Notes under the pieces: generated by a model
What the model was told of the DNA's origin: nothing
The model's input: only the letters and a program-made list of their open reading frames with translations
The model's database searches: none
Assembly (NCBI GenBank): GCA_003521815.1
Contig: DPHE01000086.1
Location: forward strand, 5,372-12,380
From: Colwellia sp.
Lineage (GTDB): Bacteria; Pseudomonadota; Gammaproteobacteria; Enterobacterales; Alteromonadaceae
Length of the DNA stretch: 7,009 nucleotides
Direction: 5' to 3'
Part shown: positions 1-6,549 of the stretch, piece by piece
How positions within the stretch are numbered: the stretch's first letter is position 1
Layout: each line of letters starts with the position of its first letter
Translations under genes and position numbers: made by a program

Positions 1-1
1 T

Positions 2-448
2 TACTTTTTAATAGTTTCTTTAATGCAAATTACCACGATAAATGCTGCTGATACTATAAGGATGATTGAGCTTTCATCGTTAGGTAACTTTGACGCTAAT
101 TTTTCAGACGTTCAAAAGGTTGAAGTGTTGAATGGTCAAAGTTTAATAGGCGAAATTGGTTACATGGCAGGTGAAAATTATTCAGTGATACTTCCTTTTG
201 ATGTACAACGTATTACCTATCGGGTGAAAAATTGTAGTGAAGTCAATAAAGGAGATACTATAGTATTAGTTGAAGGCTATGACGTTGATCACTTTATTGA
301 TGAATACGAGACAACAAAAGTACTACTTAAAATTCAAGAAATTCACTTTAAAACCAATAAACAGTATTTTGAGAATAATACAATTCAAAGCTCACAGTGG
401 GTAGATATCACTAAAATATATTATGAAGCCAAACTAAATTTTAGTTGA
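2..448 (+). CDS. Periplasmic protein resembling the N-terminal part of an RND-efflux adaptor, 5' end outside window
   Basis: The reading frame is open from base 2 to a TGA at 446-448. The first in-frame ATG is at 23, but the codons before it (YFLIVSL) continue a hydrophobic run into MQITTINAA, so the whole looks like a cleaved signal peptide and the true start probably lies upstream of the window. After it comes a segment resembling the lipoyl-like domain of HlyD/CzcB-type membrane fusion proteins (VILPFDVQRITYRVKN, then EVNKGDTIVLVEGYDV), followed by a helix-like stretch matching the start of the adaptor hairpin (ETTKVLLKIQEIHFK, then IQSSQWVDITKIYYEAKL). Family adaptors normally continue for 200 or more residues with a second helix, returning lipoyl half and beta-barrel. 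This one stops at KLNFS, and I found no clear continuation in the bases after it. It is either a truncated adaptor remnant or a short standalone protein. The family call is by eye only. Confidence 0.5.
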   Translation, partial: YFLIVSLMQITTINAADTIRMIELSSLGNFDANFSDVQKVEVLNGQSLIGEIGYMAGENYSVILPFDVQRITYRVKNCSEVNKGDTIVLVEGYDVDHFIDEYETTKVLLKIQEIHFKTNKQYFENNTIQSSQWVDITKIYYEAKLNFS

Positions 449-592
449 CCATTACAATACTTAAAGAGTGCTTAAACCCTGTTTGCCAGCCCGCTAAATT
501 AAGGTATTGGTTAACATCTGTTATAGAAAGTGGACATTTTTAATTTTATTTACAATTCAGCGTTGTATTAGCGAACGTAGAACAATAAGAAG

Positions 593-624
593 TAATTAAA
601 TATGGTTTAGTCTATATTTAATTA
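593..624. promoter_or_regulatory. Perfect AT-only inverted repeat upstream of the cytochrome b gene
   Basis: An 11-base arm at 593-603 (TAATTAAATAT) is matched exactly by its reverse complement at 614-624, with a 10-base loop. The right arm overlaps TATATT at 613-618, a candidate -10 box without a convincing -35 partner, and ends 29 bases before the ATG at 654. It could be an operator overlapping the promoter or a weak hairpin in the leader. All-AT palindromes arise by chance fairly easily in DNA this AT-rich. The rest of the 449-653 gap shows no gene. Confidence 0.35.
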
Positions 625-653
625 ACGGATTATTTACGACAAGAGAGGTTGGT

Positions 654-1358
654 ATGAGTATCAAACGAGAACAAATTTTTGTATGGAGTCCTAACATAAG
701 GTTATTTCATTGGATCAATGTAATAGCGATAACGTTACTTATTTGTATAGGATTAGTCATTTTTAATGGAAAACTATTTGGTGTTAGTACCGAGGGAAAA
801 ATTCTATTAAAAACGCTACATGTCAGTGTAGGATACGTTTTTGCTATTAACTTAACTTTTAGAATAATCATTGGTTTTATAGGCAAATCACACGAGCGTT
901 GGAGCAAAGTGTTACCCTTTAATAAAGGTTTTTCAAAAGAATTAATTGATTTTAAGGAAGATAAAATACCGGCTTACAAAGGGCATAACCCCGCAGGGAA
1001 GTTAATGGTTTTTGTCTTGTTATCGTTAATGCTCATTCAAATGATTTCAGGTCTGGTTATTGCTGGAACCGATATTTACTATCCGCCCTTTGGAGGATAC
1101 TTTGTTGAGAGTATTGCAATAGATAAACAAAATATTGCAGCAATTAAGCCTTATTCAAAAGTTAATGTTGATGAAGCGGCCTATAAAAAAATGAGGGATA
1201 TACGAAAGCCATTTATTACTGCCCATGTTTATGCCTTTTACTGTCTTCTTTTCTTCATTCCATTACACATTATCGGCGTTATCGTCGCTGAGAGAAGAGA
1301 AAAAACGGCGTTGGTTTCTGCCATGATAACGGGCTATAAGTATCTGCCAAAAGATTAA
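654..1358 (+). CDS. Cytochrome b561-type di-haem membrane protein (cytochrome b/b6 domain)
   Basis: This 234-residue membrane protein belongs to the bacterial cytochrome b561 / Ni,Fe-hydrogenase b-type subunit group, which passes electrons between the quinone pool and a partner redox protein through two b haems. Four helices are visible at about 21-38, 56-77, 117-137 and 190-212. His19 (in LFHW), His56 (LHVSVGY), His191 and His205 sit where the four haem ligands are expected. The GHNPAGK motif at 110-116, just before the third helix, is typical of the family. A loop of about 50 residues (139-188, including YYPPFGGYF) joins helices 3 and 4, and the C-terminus has the family-like AERREKTALVSAMITG. 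The ATG at 654 follows a ribosome-binding site (AAGAGAGG, 641-648). No cytochrome c, hydrogenase or other partner is next to it, so the electron partner is unknown. Confidence 0.88.
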   Translation: MSIKREQIFVWSPNIRLFHWINVIAITLLICIGLVIFNGKLFGVSTEGKILLKTLHVSVGYVFAINLTFRIIIGFIGKSHERWSKVLPFNKGFSKELIDFKEDKIPAYKGHNPAGKLMVFVLLSLMLIQMISGLVIAGTDIYYPPFGGYFVESIAIDKQNIAAIKPYSKVNVDEAAYKKMRDIRKPFITAHVYAFYCLLFFIPLHIIGVIVAERREKTALVSAMITGYKYLPKD

Positions 1359-1763
1359 CCAAAGTAGGGTGTCATACTAATTGTTGCTCCATGGTCAAAA
1401 TTAACAACGCAGCAACAAAATTCTAACTCGACCTTAGCGCTGATCAGGAAAGTGATACCATCACAACTTTTTCAATAGAATGACTCTATATGCTCATCTT
1501 GCTTGTTCTAACTTCTCTTACAGAGCTCTGGATAGCGGTCGTTTATTTAGTAAAACCACAATTACTCCTATAAAATAGGCTATGTTAGATACTAAAAAGT
1601 AGCTATGTAAAAAATTAAATATTCTTATTTTATTATTGAAGAAAAGTGTTTAAAATCCGTGTCATTGTTTAAATAGCAAAATACTAGATAGGTCGTTTTA
1701 TTTTATAAAATACTTAATTGACGTCGATCTTTATTATGAAGGATTTATTAGAAAGGAATTATT
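1359..1763. other. 405-base stretch without a recognisable gene; contains inverted repeats
   Basis: No convincing coding frame was found on either strand. Three small dyads are visible: TTGTTGCT (1381-1388) with AGCAACAA (1411-1418); AGTGAT (1451-1456) facing ATCAC (1460-1464), followed by a short T-run; and TAGATACT (1586-1593) with the near match AGTAGCTA (1598-1605). Bases 1375-1570 are visibly less AT-rich than 1571-1763 and could be a decayed mobile or dispersed repeat. The AT-rich 3' half probably carries the promoter of the next gene, but no -35/-10 pair stands out: TTGACG at 1718-1723 lacks a good -10 at the right spacing. Confidence 0.4.
1381..1418. repeat. Short inverted repeat after the cytochrome b gene
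   Basis: An 8-base arm (TTGTTGCT, 1381-1388) pairs exactly with AGCAACAA (1411-1418) around a 22-base loop, beginning 22 bases after the cytochrome stop. No T-run follows on the + strand, so it is not a standard intrinsic terminator. It may be an mRNA 3' stem or part of a dispersed repeat. Confidence 0.3.
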
Positions 1764-2315
1764 ATGAAAAAAATAGTATTATATATCGTAAGCTTATTAA
1801 CTATTACAACTTTAAACAGCCAAGCAACTAACCTGGCTATTGATATCAGTAATGATGTATTAAGCGTTGAAGCTGGCTCAAAAAACTTTTCACAAGATAA
1901 TAAATTTTCAGTCGCAATGTTACATGCAGATGACGTTCATTTATACTCATTAAAAGGTTTAGTTACAGGCGTTTTAGAACAAGATAAAAACCTTGAAGCG
2001 GCTTTGGGTGGTAAAGCTTACTTTATCCGTTTTTTTGGTGAAAACATTCAAGGTTTAGGGCTAGGTGGAGAGCTTAATTATAAAATACCAATGAATGAAA
2101 AATTTCAACTACATGGTTCAGTTTATTATGCACCTAGCCCAACGTTATCAGATGATTTAGATTATTTGACGGACCTAACCATCACGGCAAGTTATCAATT
2201 ATTAATCAATGGTACTGTGTATATTAACTACCGTAACATACAAGTAAATCAAGCGTTAGCTGGTGATTTAAAAATAGATAATGGTTTTAATCTTGGTCTT
2301 AAATTTTTATTTTAA
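1764..2315 (+). CDS. YfaZ-family outer-membrane beta-barrel protein
   Basis: This 183-residue protein has the usual length and layout of the YfaZ family, small predicted outer-membrane proteins of gammaproteobacteria with no settled function. Residues 1-21 form a signal peptide (two Lys, a hydrophobic core, then NSQA with likely cleavage after Ala21). The mature part alternates polar and hydrophobic residues as in beta strands, with Gly-rich turns (GLGLGGELNYKIP, SVYYAPSPTLSDDLDY). It ends in a strand closing with Phe (GLKFLF), the usual outer-membrane assembly signal. The ATG follows an AAAGGA ribosome-binding site about six bases upstream. It stands alone, preceded by a long gap and followed by a terminator, so it is probably transcribed singly. 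Nothing ties it to the arsenic genes beyond facing them. Confidence 0.85.
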   Translation: MKKIVLYIVSLLTITTLNSQATNLAIDISNDVLSVEAGSKNFSQDNKFSVAMLHADDVHLYSLKGLVTGVLEQDKNLEAALGGKAYFIRFFGENIQGLGLGGELNYKIPMNEKFQLHGSVYYAPSPTLSDDLDYLTDLTITASYQLLINGTVYINYRNIQVNQALAGDLKIDNGFNLGLKFLF

Positions 2316-2336
2316 TACCGATTATTTTACTTAATC

Positions 2337-2371
2337 AATAGGCCTAATTGTAATGTTAGGCCTTATTCTTT
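2337..2371. terminator. Rho-independent terminator between converging genes
   Basis: An 8-base perfect stem (AGGCCTAA at 2340-2347 with TTAGGCCT at 2356-2363), extendable by AAT/ATT past one bulged base, encloses an 8-base loop. The + side is followed by T-rich TTATTCTTT, so it mainly serves the YfaZ gene ending at 2315. It lies 18 bases beyond the arsJ stop on the - strand and may act there as well, though the tract on that side is less T-rich. Confidence 0.8.
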
Positions 2372-2381
2372 AAATTGTGCT

Positions 2382-3656
2382 TTACTGACTGAATTTTAAC
2401 AAAGGTAATTTTGTTGAAATTGCCGCGGTTAAGGCTAAAAACAGCACAGAAATCCATAAACAACTTTCTAATCCGTATGCTTGATATACCCAACCTGACA
2501 GTAATGTACCTATTAATCTTCCCATGGCATTGGCCATATAGTAAAAACCCACATCAAGCGATACACCGTCACTGCCTGCATAGCTAACAATAAGATAGCT
2601 ATGTAAGGAAGAGTTGATAGCAAAAACACCGCCAAATACGAGTAACCCAATAATAAGGGAAGTTTGGATATAAAAATCAAAATGTAAAGCTAACGCAATA
2701 GCCGCAGGTATTAATGTGAGGTAACTGGCCCATATAAATGCAGTTTTACCCGTTGGTACATTACCTTGGTTTTTATTGGAGCCTCTTCCTGTACTGTTTC
2801 CGTTAATTTTTCTAGTGATAAGAGGCGCTATAGATTGTACTATCCCGTAGCCAATAACCCAACTAGCCATGAAGCTACCCACCCACCAATGATCCCAGTT
2901 CAATTTCACGGCTAAAAAAACAGGGAGTGCAACAACAAACCACACATCTCTTGCGCCAAACAAGAACAGTCTAGCCGCAGAAAGAATATTAATCGACGGA
3001 CTTTTAGATAACATATCAGTAAACTTAGGTTTGTTTTTCGCTTTACCCAACTCTTCCTTTAATGCGAATAAACTAAATGCCCACACTAATGCTAATAGCG
3101 AAGCCATTAGTATAATCGCGTCTTTAAATCCTATTAAGGTCAGTAATAAGCCACCCAGAAAAAAGCCTACACCTTTTAAGGTGTTTTTCGAACCCGTAAG
3201 CACAGCAACCCACTGATAAAGCTTACCTTCATTTCCTTTAGGGACCAGTAATTTAATAGCACTTTTAGCGCTCATTTTATTTAAGTCTTTGGCTATACCT
3301 GATAATGCTTGCGCTACCATCACATACAAAATGGTTAGCATATCAGCAGGAACAGCAAGCATGCTAAGGGCTATTATTTGTAGGGCTAAGCCAATATTCA
3401 TGGTTTTATTTAAACCAAGTCTTGCGCCTAACCAACCACCAATAAGATTAGTGATAACACCAAATATTTCATAAAACAAAAATAACATAGCTATATTTAA
3501 TGGGCTGTAACCTAATTGATGAAAATACAGCACTACAAGCATTCGTAGTGCGCCATCGGTTAAAGTAAATGCCCAATAATTACCTGTTATTACTAAGTAT
3601 TGTTTCACTTGTTGAGATAACGGTGATGATAACTTTTTTAGCGATAAAAGCCCCAT
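2382..3656 (-). CDS. arsJ: ArsJ, major-facilitator exporter of 1-arseno-3-phosphoglycerate
   Basis: This 424-residue inner-membrane protein of the major facilitator superfamily has about 12 helices and a polar central loop near 200-220. Characterised ArsJ exports 1-arseno-3-phosphoglycerate, made from arsenate by its partner dehydrogenase; outside the cell the product breaks down to arsenate and 3-phosphoglycerate. Recognisable ArsJ stretches are GNYWAFTLTDGALRMLVVLY (25-44), FGVITNLIGGWLGARLG (65-81), SGIAKDLNKMSAKSAIK (119-135), GSKNTLKGVGFFLGG (155-169), GARDVWFVVALPVFL (234-248) and DVGFYYMANAMGRLIGT (368-384). A second hydrophilic loop at about 281-304 (Asn/Gly/Lys-rich) looks lineage-specific. 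The ATG sits 6 bases beyond the gap stop, with AAGGA inside the last gap codons as ribosome-binding site, so the two are probably translationally coupled. It is the last gene of the operon and looks intact. Confidence 0.93.
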   Translation of the reverse strand: MGLLSLKKLSSPLSQQVKQYLVITGNYWAFTLTDGALRMLVVLYFHQLGYSPLNIAMLFLFYEIFGVITNLIGGWLGARLGLNKTMNIGLALQIIALSMLAVPADMLTILYVMVAQALSGIAKDLNKMSAKSAIKLLVPKGNEGKLYQWVAVLTGSKNTLKGVGFFLGGLLLTLIGFKDAIILMASLLALVWAFSLFALKEELGKAKNKPKFTDMLSKSPSINILSAARLFLFGARDVWFVVALPVFLAVKLNWDHWWVGSFMASWVIGYGIVQSIAPLITRKINGNSTGRGSNKNQGNVPTGKTAFIWASYLTLIPAAIALALHFDFYIQTSLIIGLLVFGGVFAINSSLHSYLIVSYAGSDGVSLDVGFYYMANAMGRLIGTLLSGWVYQAYGLESCLWISVLFLALTAAISTKLPLLKFSQ

Positions 3657-3662
3657 GGGGTA

Positions 3663-4673
3663 TTAATCCTTGTCGGCCAAGCCTACTATACGTGCGAGTT
3701 CAGCGGTTCTATTGGCATAGCCCCATTCATTATCATACCAAACATAGAGTTTTACTTGAGTGTCATTCACTACCATTGTAGATAACGCATCAATAATACT
3801 AGAACGAGGATCGGTTCTGTAATCAATTGATACCAGCGGACGTTCTTCAAATCCCATGATGTCTTTCAGTTCATTTTCAGCGGCTTGTTTAAGCAATCCA
3901 TTCACTTCTTCAACCGTTGTGCCACGGACTAATTCAAATACACAATCTGTAATAGATGCATTGGCCAATGGAACACGAATGGCATGACCGTTTAACTTGC
4001 CTTTTAGCTCTGGAAAAATATGGGTGATCGCCGTTGCGGAGCCTGTTGTTGTCGGAATTAAACTCATGCCACAGGCGCGTGCTCTGCGTAAATCTACATG
4101 AGGGGCATCTAATATGGTTTGGGTATTGGTGATGTCATGAATTGTTGTCATTGAACCATGTTTAATTCCTATTTTTTCATGAAGGACTTTCACTACAGGC
4201 GCTAAACAGTTAGTGGTACATGACGCTGCTGTTACGATAGGGTGAATTGATTTGTCGTATAATTCTTCATTCACACCCAATACTACATTTAATACACCGT
4301 CTTCTTTTACTGGTGCGGTAACCACAACACGTTTTACGCCTTGATCCAAATAGGCTTGTAACAAGGCTTTGGTTTTTATTTTCCCTGAAGCTTCGATAAC
4401 GACATCACATTGAGACCAATCAATGTCTTTAGTCGCTGTTATTTGCGTGCAAGGAATAGCATTGCCATTGATGATCATAGAATCGCCATCATGAGTTGCT
4501 TCATGATGCCAACGCCCATGTATGGAATCAAACGTCATTAAATGGGCAAGTGTTTCGGCATTGCCTGCGGGATCATTAATTTGAACAATCTCAATATCAT
4601 CCCAATCAAACGCCGCACGCATTGATAAACGGCCCATACGACCAAAGCCGTTAATACCAATTTTAATTGTCAT
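3663..4673 (-). CDS. gap: ArsJ-associated glyceraldehyde-3-phosphate dehydrogenase
   Basis: This full-length 336-residue type I glyceraldehyde-3-phosphate dehydrogenase belongs to the subgroup paired with ArsJ. Using arsenate in place of phosphate it makes 1-arseno-3-phosphoglycerate, which ArsJ removes. The Rossmann motif is INGFGRMGR (7-15), and Asp34 in INDPAG is the usual NAD-selecting acid. The active site is SCTTNC with catalytic Cys152, and His179 in TTIHD is the base. Other family marks are DLRRARACGMSLIPTTTGSA (194-213) and YDNEWGYANRTAELA at the C-terminus. DSIHGRWHHE (49-58) and NDP in place of the housekeeping NDL agree with the ArsJ-linked subgroup as I remember it. The ATG at 4673 follows AGGA seven bases upstream. 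It abuts arsJ closely but is separated from the gene before it by 105 bases. The catalytic residues are present, so it should be active; the arsenate role comes from context. Confidence 0.93.
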   Translation of the reverse strand: MTIKIGINGFGRMGRLSMRAAFDWDDIEIVQINDPAGNAETLAHLMTFDSIHGRWHHEATHDGDSMIINGNAIPCTQITATKDIDWSQCDVVIEASGKIKTKALLQAYLDQGVKRVVVTAPVKEDGVLNVVLGVNEELYDKSIHPIVTAASCTTNCLAPVVKVLHEKIGIKHGSMTTIHDITNTQTILDAPHVDLRRARACGMSLIPTTTGSATAITHIFPELKGKLNGHAIRVPLANASITDCVFELVRGTTVEEVNGLLKQAAENELKDIMGFEERPLVSIDYRTDPRSSIIDALSTMVVNDTQVKLYVWYDNEWGYANRTAELARIVGLADKD

Positions 4674-4691
4674 ATGTTTGTCCTAAATAGT

Positions 4692-4719
4692 GTTATAAAA
4701 ATTATTAATAAGAAGTAAA
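4692..4719 (-). promoter_or_regulatory. Possible internal promoter for gap-arsJ
   Basis: In the 105-base gap before gap, the - strand carries TTTACT (4719-4714) and TATAAC (4697-4692) separated by 16 bases, about 20 bases before the gap ATG. The match is 4/6 and 5/6 to sigma-70 boxes. The gap also holds a 6-base dyad, CTATAA (4758-4763) with TTATAG (4773-4778). AT-rich DNA yields such matches by chance, so this is a weak call. Confidence 0.3.
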
Positions 4720-4778
4720 ATAATCACGTTTCACGAATTCTCTATTGTTAGTGATCGCTATAATGAATTACGTTATAG

Positions 4779-5015
4779 TTATTTTTGTAACCACATTTCA
4801 ATATCTTGACGAGACGGAATAGAGCCACTATGTACATTAATTTCGTCAATAATTACAGCCGGCGTACTCATCACGCCATAGCTCATAATGACTTCAAGGT
4901 CTGTTTCTTTAATTACGTGTACATCTATATTTAATTCATTCGCTATTTTTGAAATAACGTCGACAGTTTTTGTGCATTTAGCACAACCAGTCCCGAGTAC
5001 TTTTATTTCTTTCAT
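4779..5015 (-). CDS. Small thioredoxin-like protein (redox-active disulfide protein 2 type)
   Basis: This is a 78-residue one-domain thioredoxin fold of the kind called thioredoxin_3 or redox-active disulfide protein 2. It opens with a strand (KEIKVLGTG) running into the CAKC active site (Cys11, Cys14), then a helix. Pro52 in GVMSTPAVII is the cis-proline next to the active site, and the end (HSGSIPSRQDIEMWL) matches the family's last strand and helix. There is no signal peptide, so it acts in the cytoplasm. A strong ribosome-binding site (AAGAAGGAG) precedes the ATG, and the gene starts 25 bases after the permease stop. Such proteins often sit beside DUF318 permeases in arsenic operons. It might keep permease cysteines reduced or hand over a thiol-bound metalloid; neither role is shown by the sequence. 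Confidence 0.87.
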   Translation of the reverse strand: MKEIKVLGTGCAKCTKTVDVISKIANELNIDVHVIKETDLEVIMSYGVMSTPAVIIDEINVHSGSIPSRQDIEMWLQK

Positions 5016-5040
5016 TTTAGCTCCTTCTTAAATTTAGTTT

Positions 5041-6102
5041 TTAAATAAATGGGGTTAGATAATTGAATATCCAACCAATTAACGTAAATGCAACGAGTAG
5101 GAGTATAAAAAGAACCGCTAATAATTTCCACTGCATTACTTGTTTTAATAAAATAAACTCGGGAAAACTTGCTGCTACGGTACTCATACAAAAAGCGAGT
5201 GTTGTACCAATAGGTAGTCCTTGTTTAATCAAGCTTTCCATCACAGGAATTACCCCGGTAGCATTAGAATATAAAGGTATGCCAAGTAATACTGCTGAAG
5301 GAACTGACCACCATTGGCCATCTCCTAAATGCGCTTCAATCCAACCGTCAGGAACAAAACCATGTAAGGCAGAGCCTATCCCAACACCAATTATTACCCA
5401 CTTCCATACTCGGCCAAAAATCTCTAACATCTCTTCTTTTGCAAAAGTATGGCGCTCTGTTAAAGATAAGGTTTTAGCTGTTTTTGATTGAATAGTAGCC
5501 GTTGAATTTTGACCACGTTCTAACGCTTTCGCGGCAAAAGATTGCAACCAACGTTCGGCTTTAATGGCATCAAGAAATACACCACCTAACATACCCACAG
5601 ACATACCAACAACCACGTAAAGTAGCGTGAATTTCCAACCTAATAAGCTGAGTAACAGTAAAACAGCCACTTCATTAATTAGCGGTGACGTGATGAGAAA
5701 TGACATCGTTATGCCAACCGGAATACCTGCGGAGGTAAAGCCTAAAAATACTGGAATACTTGAACAGGAACAAAAGGGCGTAATTGCGCCAAAACTAGAA
5801 CCTAAGAGATAACCAACACCTTTATGTTTACCGGATAAATAATCGCGAACACGTTCTACATTCATGGAAGCTCTTAATAAGGCAATCGCGTAAATCATCA
5901 CTAGCAATAAAAAGAATATCTTAGTGGTATCTTCAATAAAAAAATGAAGTGCATCCCCTAACTTCGTTGCTTTTGATATACCGAGTACATCAACAACTAA
6001 CCAGGTTGCAAAATCGGTAAATATTTCAAAAATGCGTTTCTCCAAAATAACTGTTTTTATGGTTATAAGAATAAACCAAAGGCAAGATAACAGCCAATTC
6101 AA
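5041..6102 (-). CDS. ArsP/DUF318-type permease; N-terminus uncertain
   Basis: This inner-membrane permease belongs to the ArsP_1/DUF318 family; some members export trivalent organoarsenicals such as methylarsenite. Reading from a TTG at 6102 gives 353 residues. The first family hallmark is TPFCSCSSIPVFLGFTSAGI (108-127), where Cys111 and Cys113 are the likely metalloid-binding pair. It is followed by FLITSPLINEVAVLLL (135-150). The second half carries the repeat-like GIPLYSNATGVIPV (274-287) and CMSTVAASFPEFILLK. A polar cytoplasmic linker spans about 179-228. The TTG lacks a clear ribosome-binding site, yet the frame stays open upstream to 6156 and a strong site with ATG lies just beyond, one base out of frame (see the entry at 6103-6174). 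The permease could therefore be a single-base frameshift mutant, or the sequence could contain an error. The substrate is inferred from family and operon. Confidence 0.82.
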   Translation of the reverse strand: MNWLLSCLWFILITIKTVILEKRIFEIFTDFATWLVVDVLGISKATKLGDALHFFIEDTTKIFFLLLVMIYAIALLRASMNVERVRDYLSGKHKGVGYLLGSSFGAITPFCSCSSIPVFLGFTSAGIPVGITMSFLITSPLINEVAVLLLLSLLGWKFTLLYVVVGMSVGMLGGVFLDAIKAERWLQSFAAKALERGQNSTATIQSKTAKTLSLTERHTFAKEEMLEIFGRVWKWVIIGVGIGSALHGFVPDGWIEAHLGDGQWWSVPSAVLLGIPLYSNATGVIPVMESLIKQGLPIGTTLAFCMSTVAASFPEFILLKQVMQWKLLAVLFILLLVAFTLIGWIFNYLTPFI

Positions 6103-6174
6103 CGGAATTGGAGATAACTTTAAAGCAAGTTTTTCTTGATGTTTTAATCGGTAGTTTCATCCATTAACTCCTTT
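6103..6174 (-). other. Likely original start region of the permease, now out of frame
   Basis: On the - strand AAAGGAG (6174-6168) is followed by two overlapping ATGs, at 6164 (3 bases away) and 6160 (7 bases away, the better spacing). This is 7-20 bases after the arsR stop, as expected for the next operon gene. Neither ATG is in the permease frame: 6164 gives MDETTD and a stop, and 6160 gives 44 residues ending at 6026. The permease frame is open back to 6156 and reads NYRLKHQEKLALKLSPIP into LNWLLSCLWF. Removing one A from the AAA at 6157-6155 would give MNYRLKHQ and so on, about 372 residues in all. Adding one T at 6147-6146 would give MDETTDLKHQ and so on, about 374 residues. Confidence 0.6.
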
Positions 6175-6180
6175 AAATAT

Positions 6181-6549
6181 CTATTTACAGAAACTCGCTT
6201 TATCAGGTCTATGTTGCATTTTATCTAGACGCTGAAGCTCGTTATTAATCAGTGGAATATTACTTTCTGTGGTCTGTGCAATTACTGATTTAGCCCAGAG
6301 TGGCAGTTCGGGATTAATGCGATAAAATACCCACTGACCCTGTTTTCTATCGGTAATAGTCTTAGCTTTTTTTAAAACGGCGAGATTGCGGGATACTTTC
6401 GGCTGGCTGTCTTCTTCCATTGCTTCCATTAATTCGCAAACACACAGTTCACCATGATAATGGGCTAACATTAACGTTTTTAATCGAATGGTATGAGTTA
6501 GACATTGATAAAAAGAGGTTGGTTCAACGGTTGTGAGTGAACTATTCAC
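6181..6549 (-). CDS. arsR: ArsR/SmtB-family arsenic-responsive repressor
   Basis: This 122-residue winged-helix repressor normally sits on the operon promoter and lets go when trivalent arsenic binds. The metal site is the ELCVCEL motif (Cys36, Cys38) at the start of the DNA-binding region, as in the classic ELCVCDL of plasmid R773 ArsR. The third Cys of that site, three residues further, is Met41 here. The recognition helix is SQPKVSRNLAVLKKA (48-62), and the wing follows as DRKQGQWVFYRINP (67-80). Cys16 and Cys121 are the only other cysteines. The start is GTG at 6549, with AAGG at 6564-6561 about 11 bases upstream; the N-terminus then aligns normally with the family. The GTG directly follows the TAA of the decayed arsC, so its promoter and operator probably lie upstream of arsC outside the window, unless a newer site has arisen inside the pseudogene. 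Confidence 0.92.
   Translation of the reverse strand: MNSSLTTVEPTSFYQCLTHTIRLKTLMLAHYHGELCVCELMEAMEEDSQPKVSRNLAVLKKAKTITDRKQGQWVFYRINPELPLWAKSVIAQTTESNIPLINNELQRLDKMQHRPDKASFCK

Noticed and set aside
1490..1573. A 27-residue hydrophobic ORF on the + strand (MLILLVLTSLTELW...)
   Set aside because: No ribosome-binding site, no recognised relative, and a short hydrophobic frame is expected by chance here.
3651..3660. CCCCATGGGG palindrome over the arsJ start codon
   Set aside because: It has no loop, so it cannot form a hairpin that hides the start; it is probably a coincidence of codons.
5063..5491. A 142-residue + strand frame opposite the permease, and shorter frames opposite arsJ, gap and the cytochrome
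   Set aside because: They lie antisense to clear genes with family motifs, lack ribosome-binding sites and show no domain features of their own.
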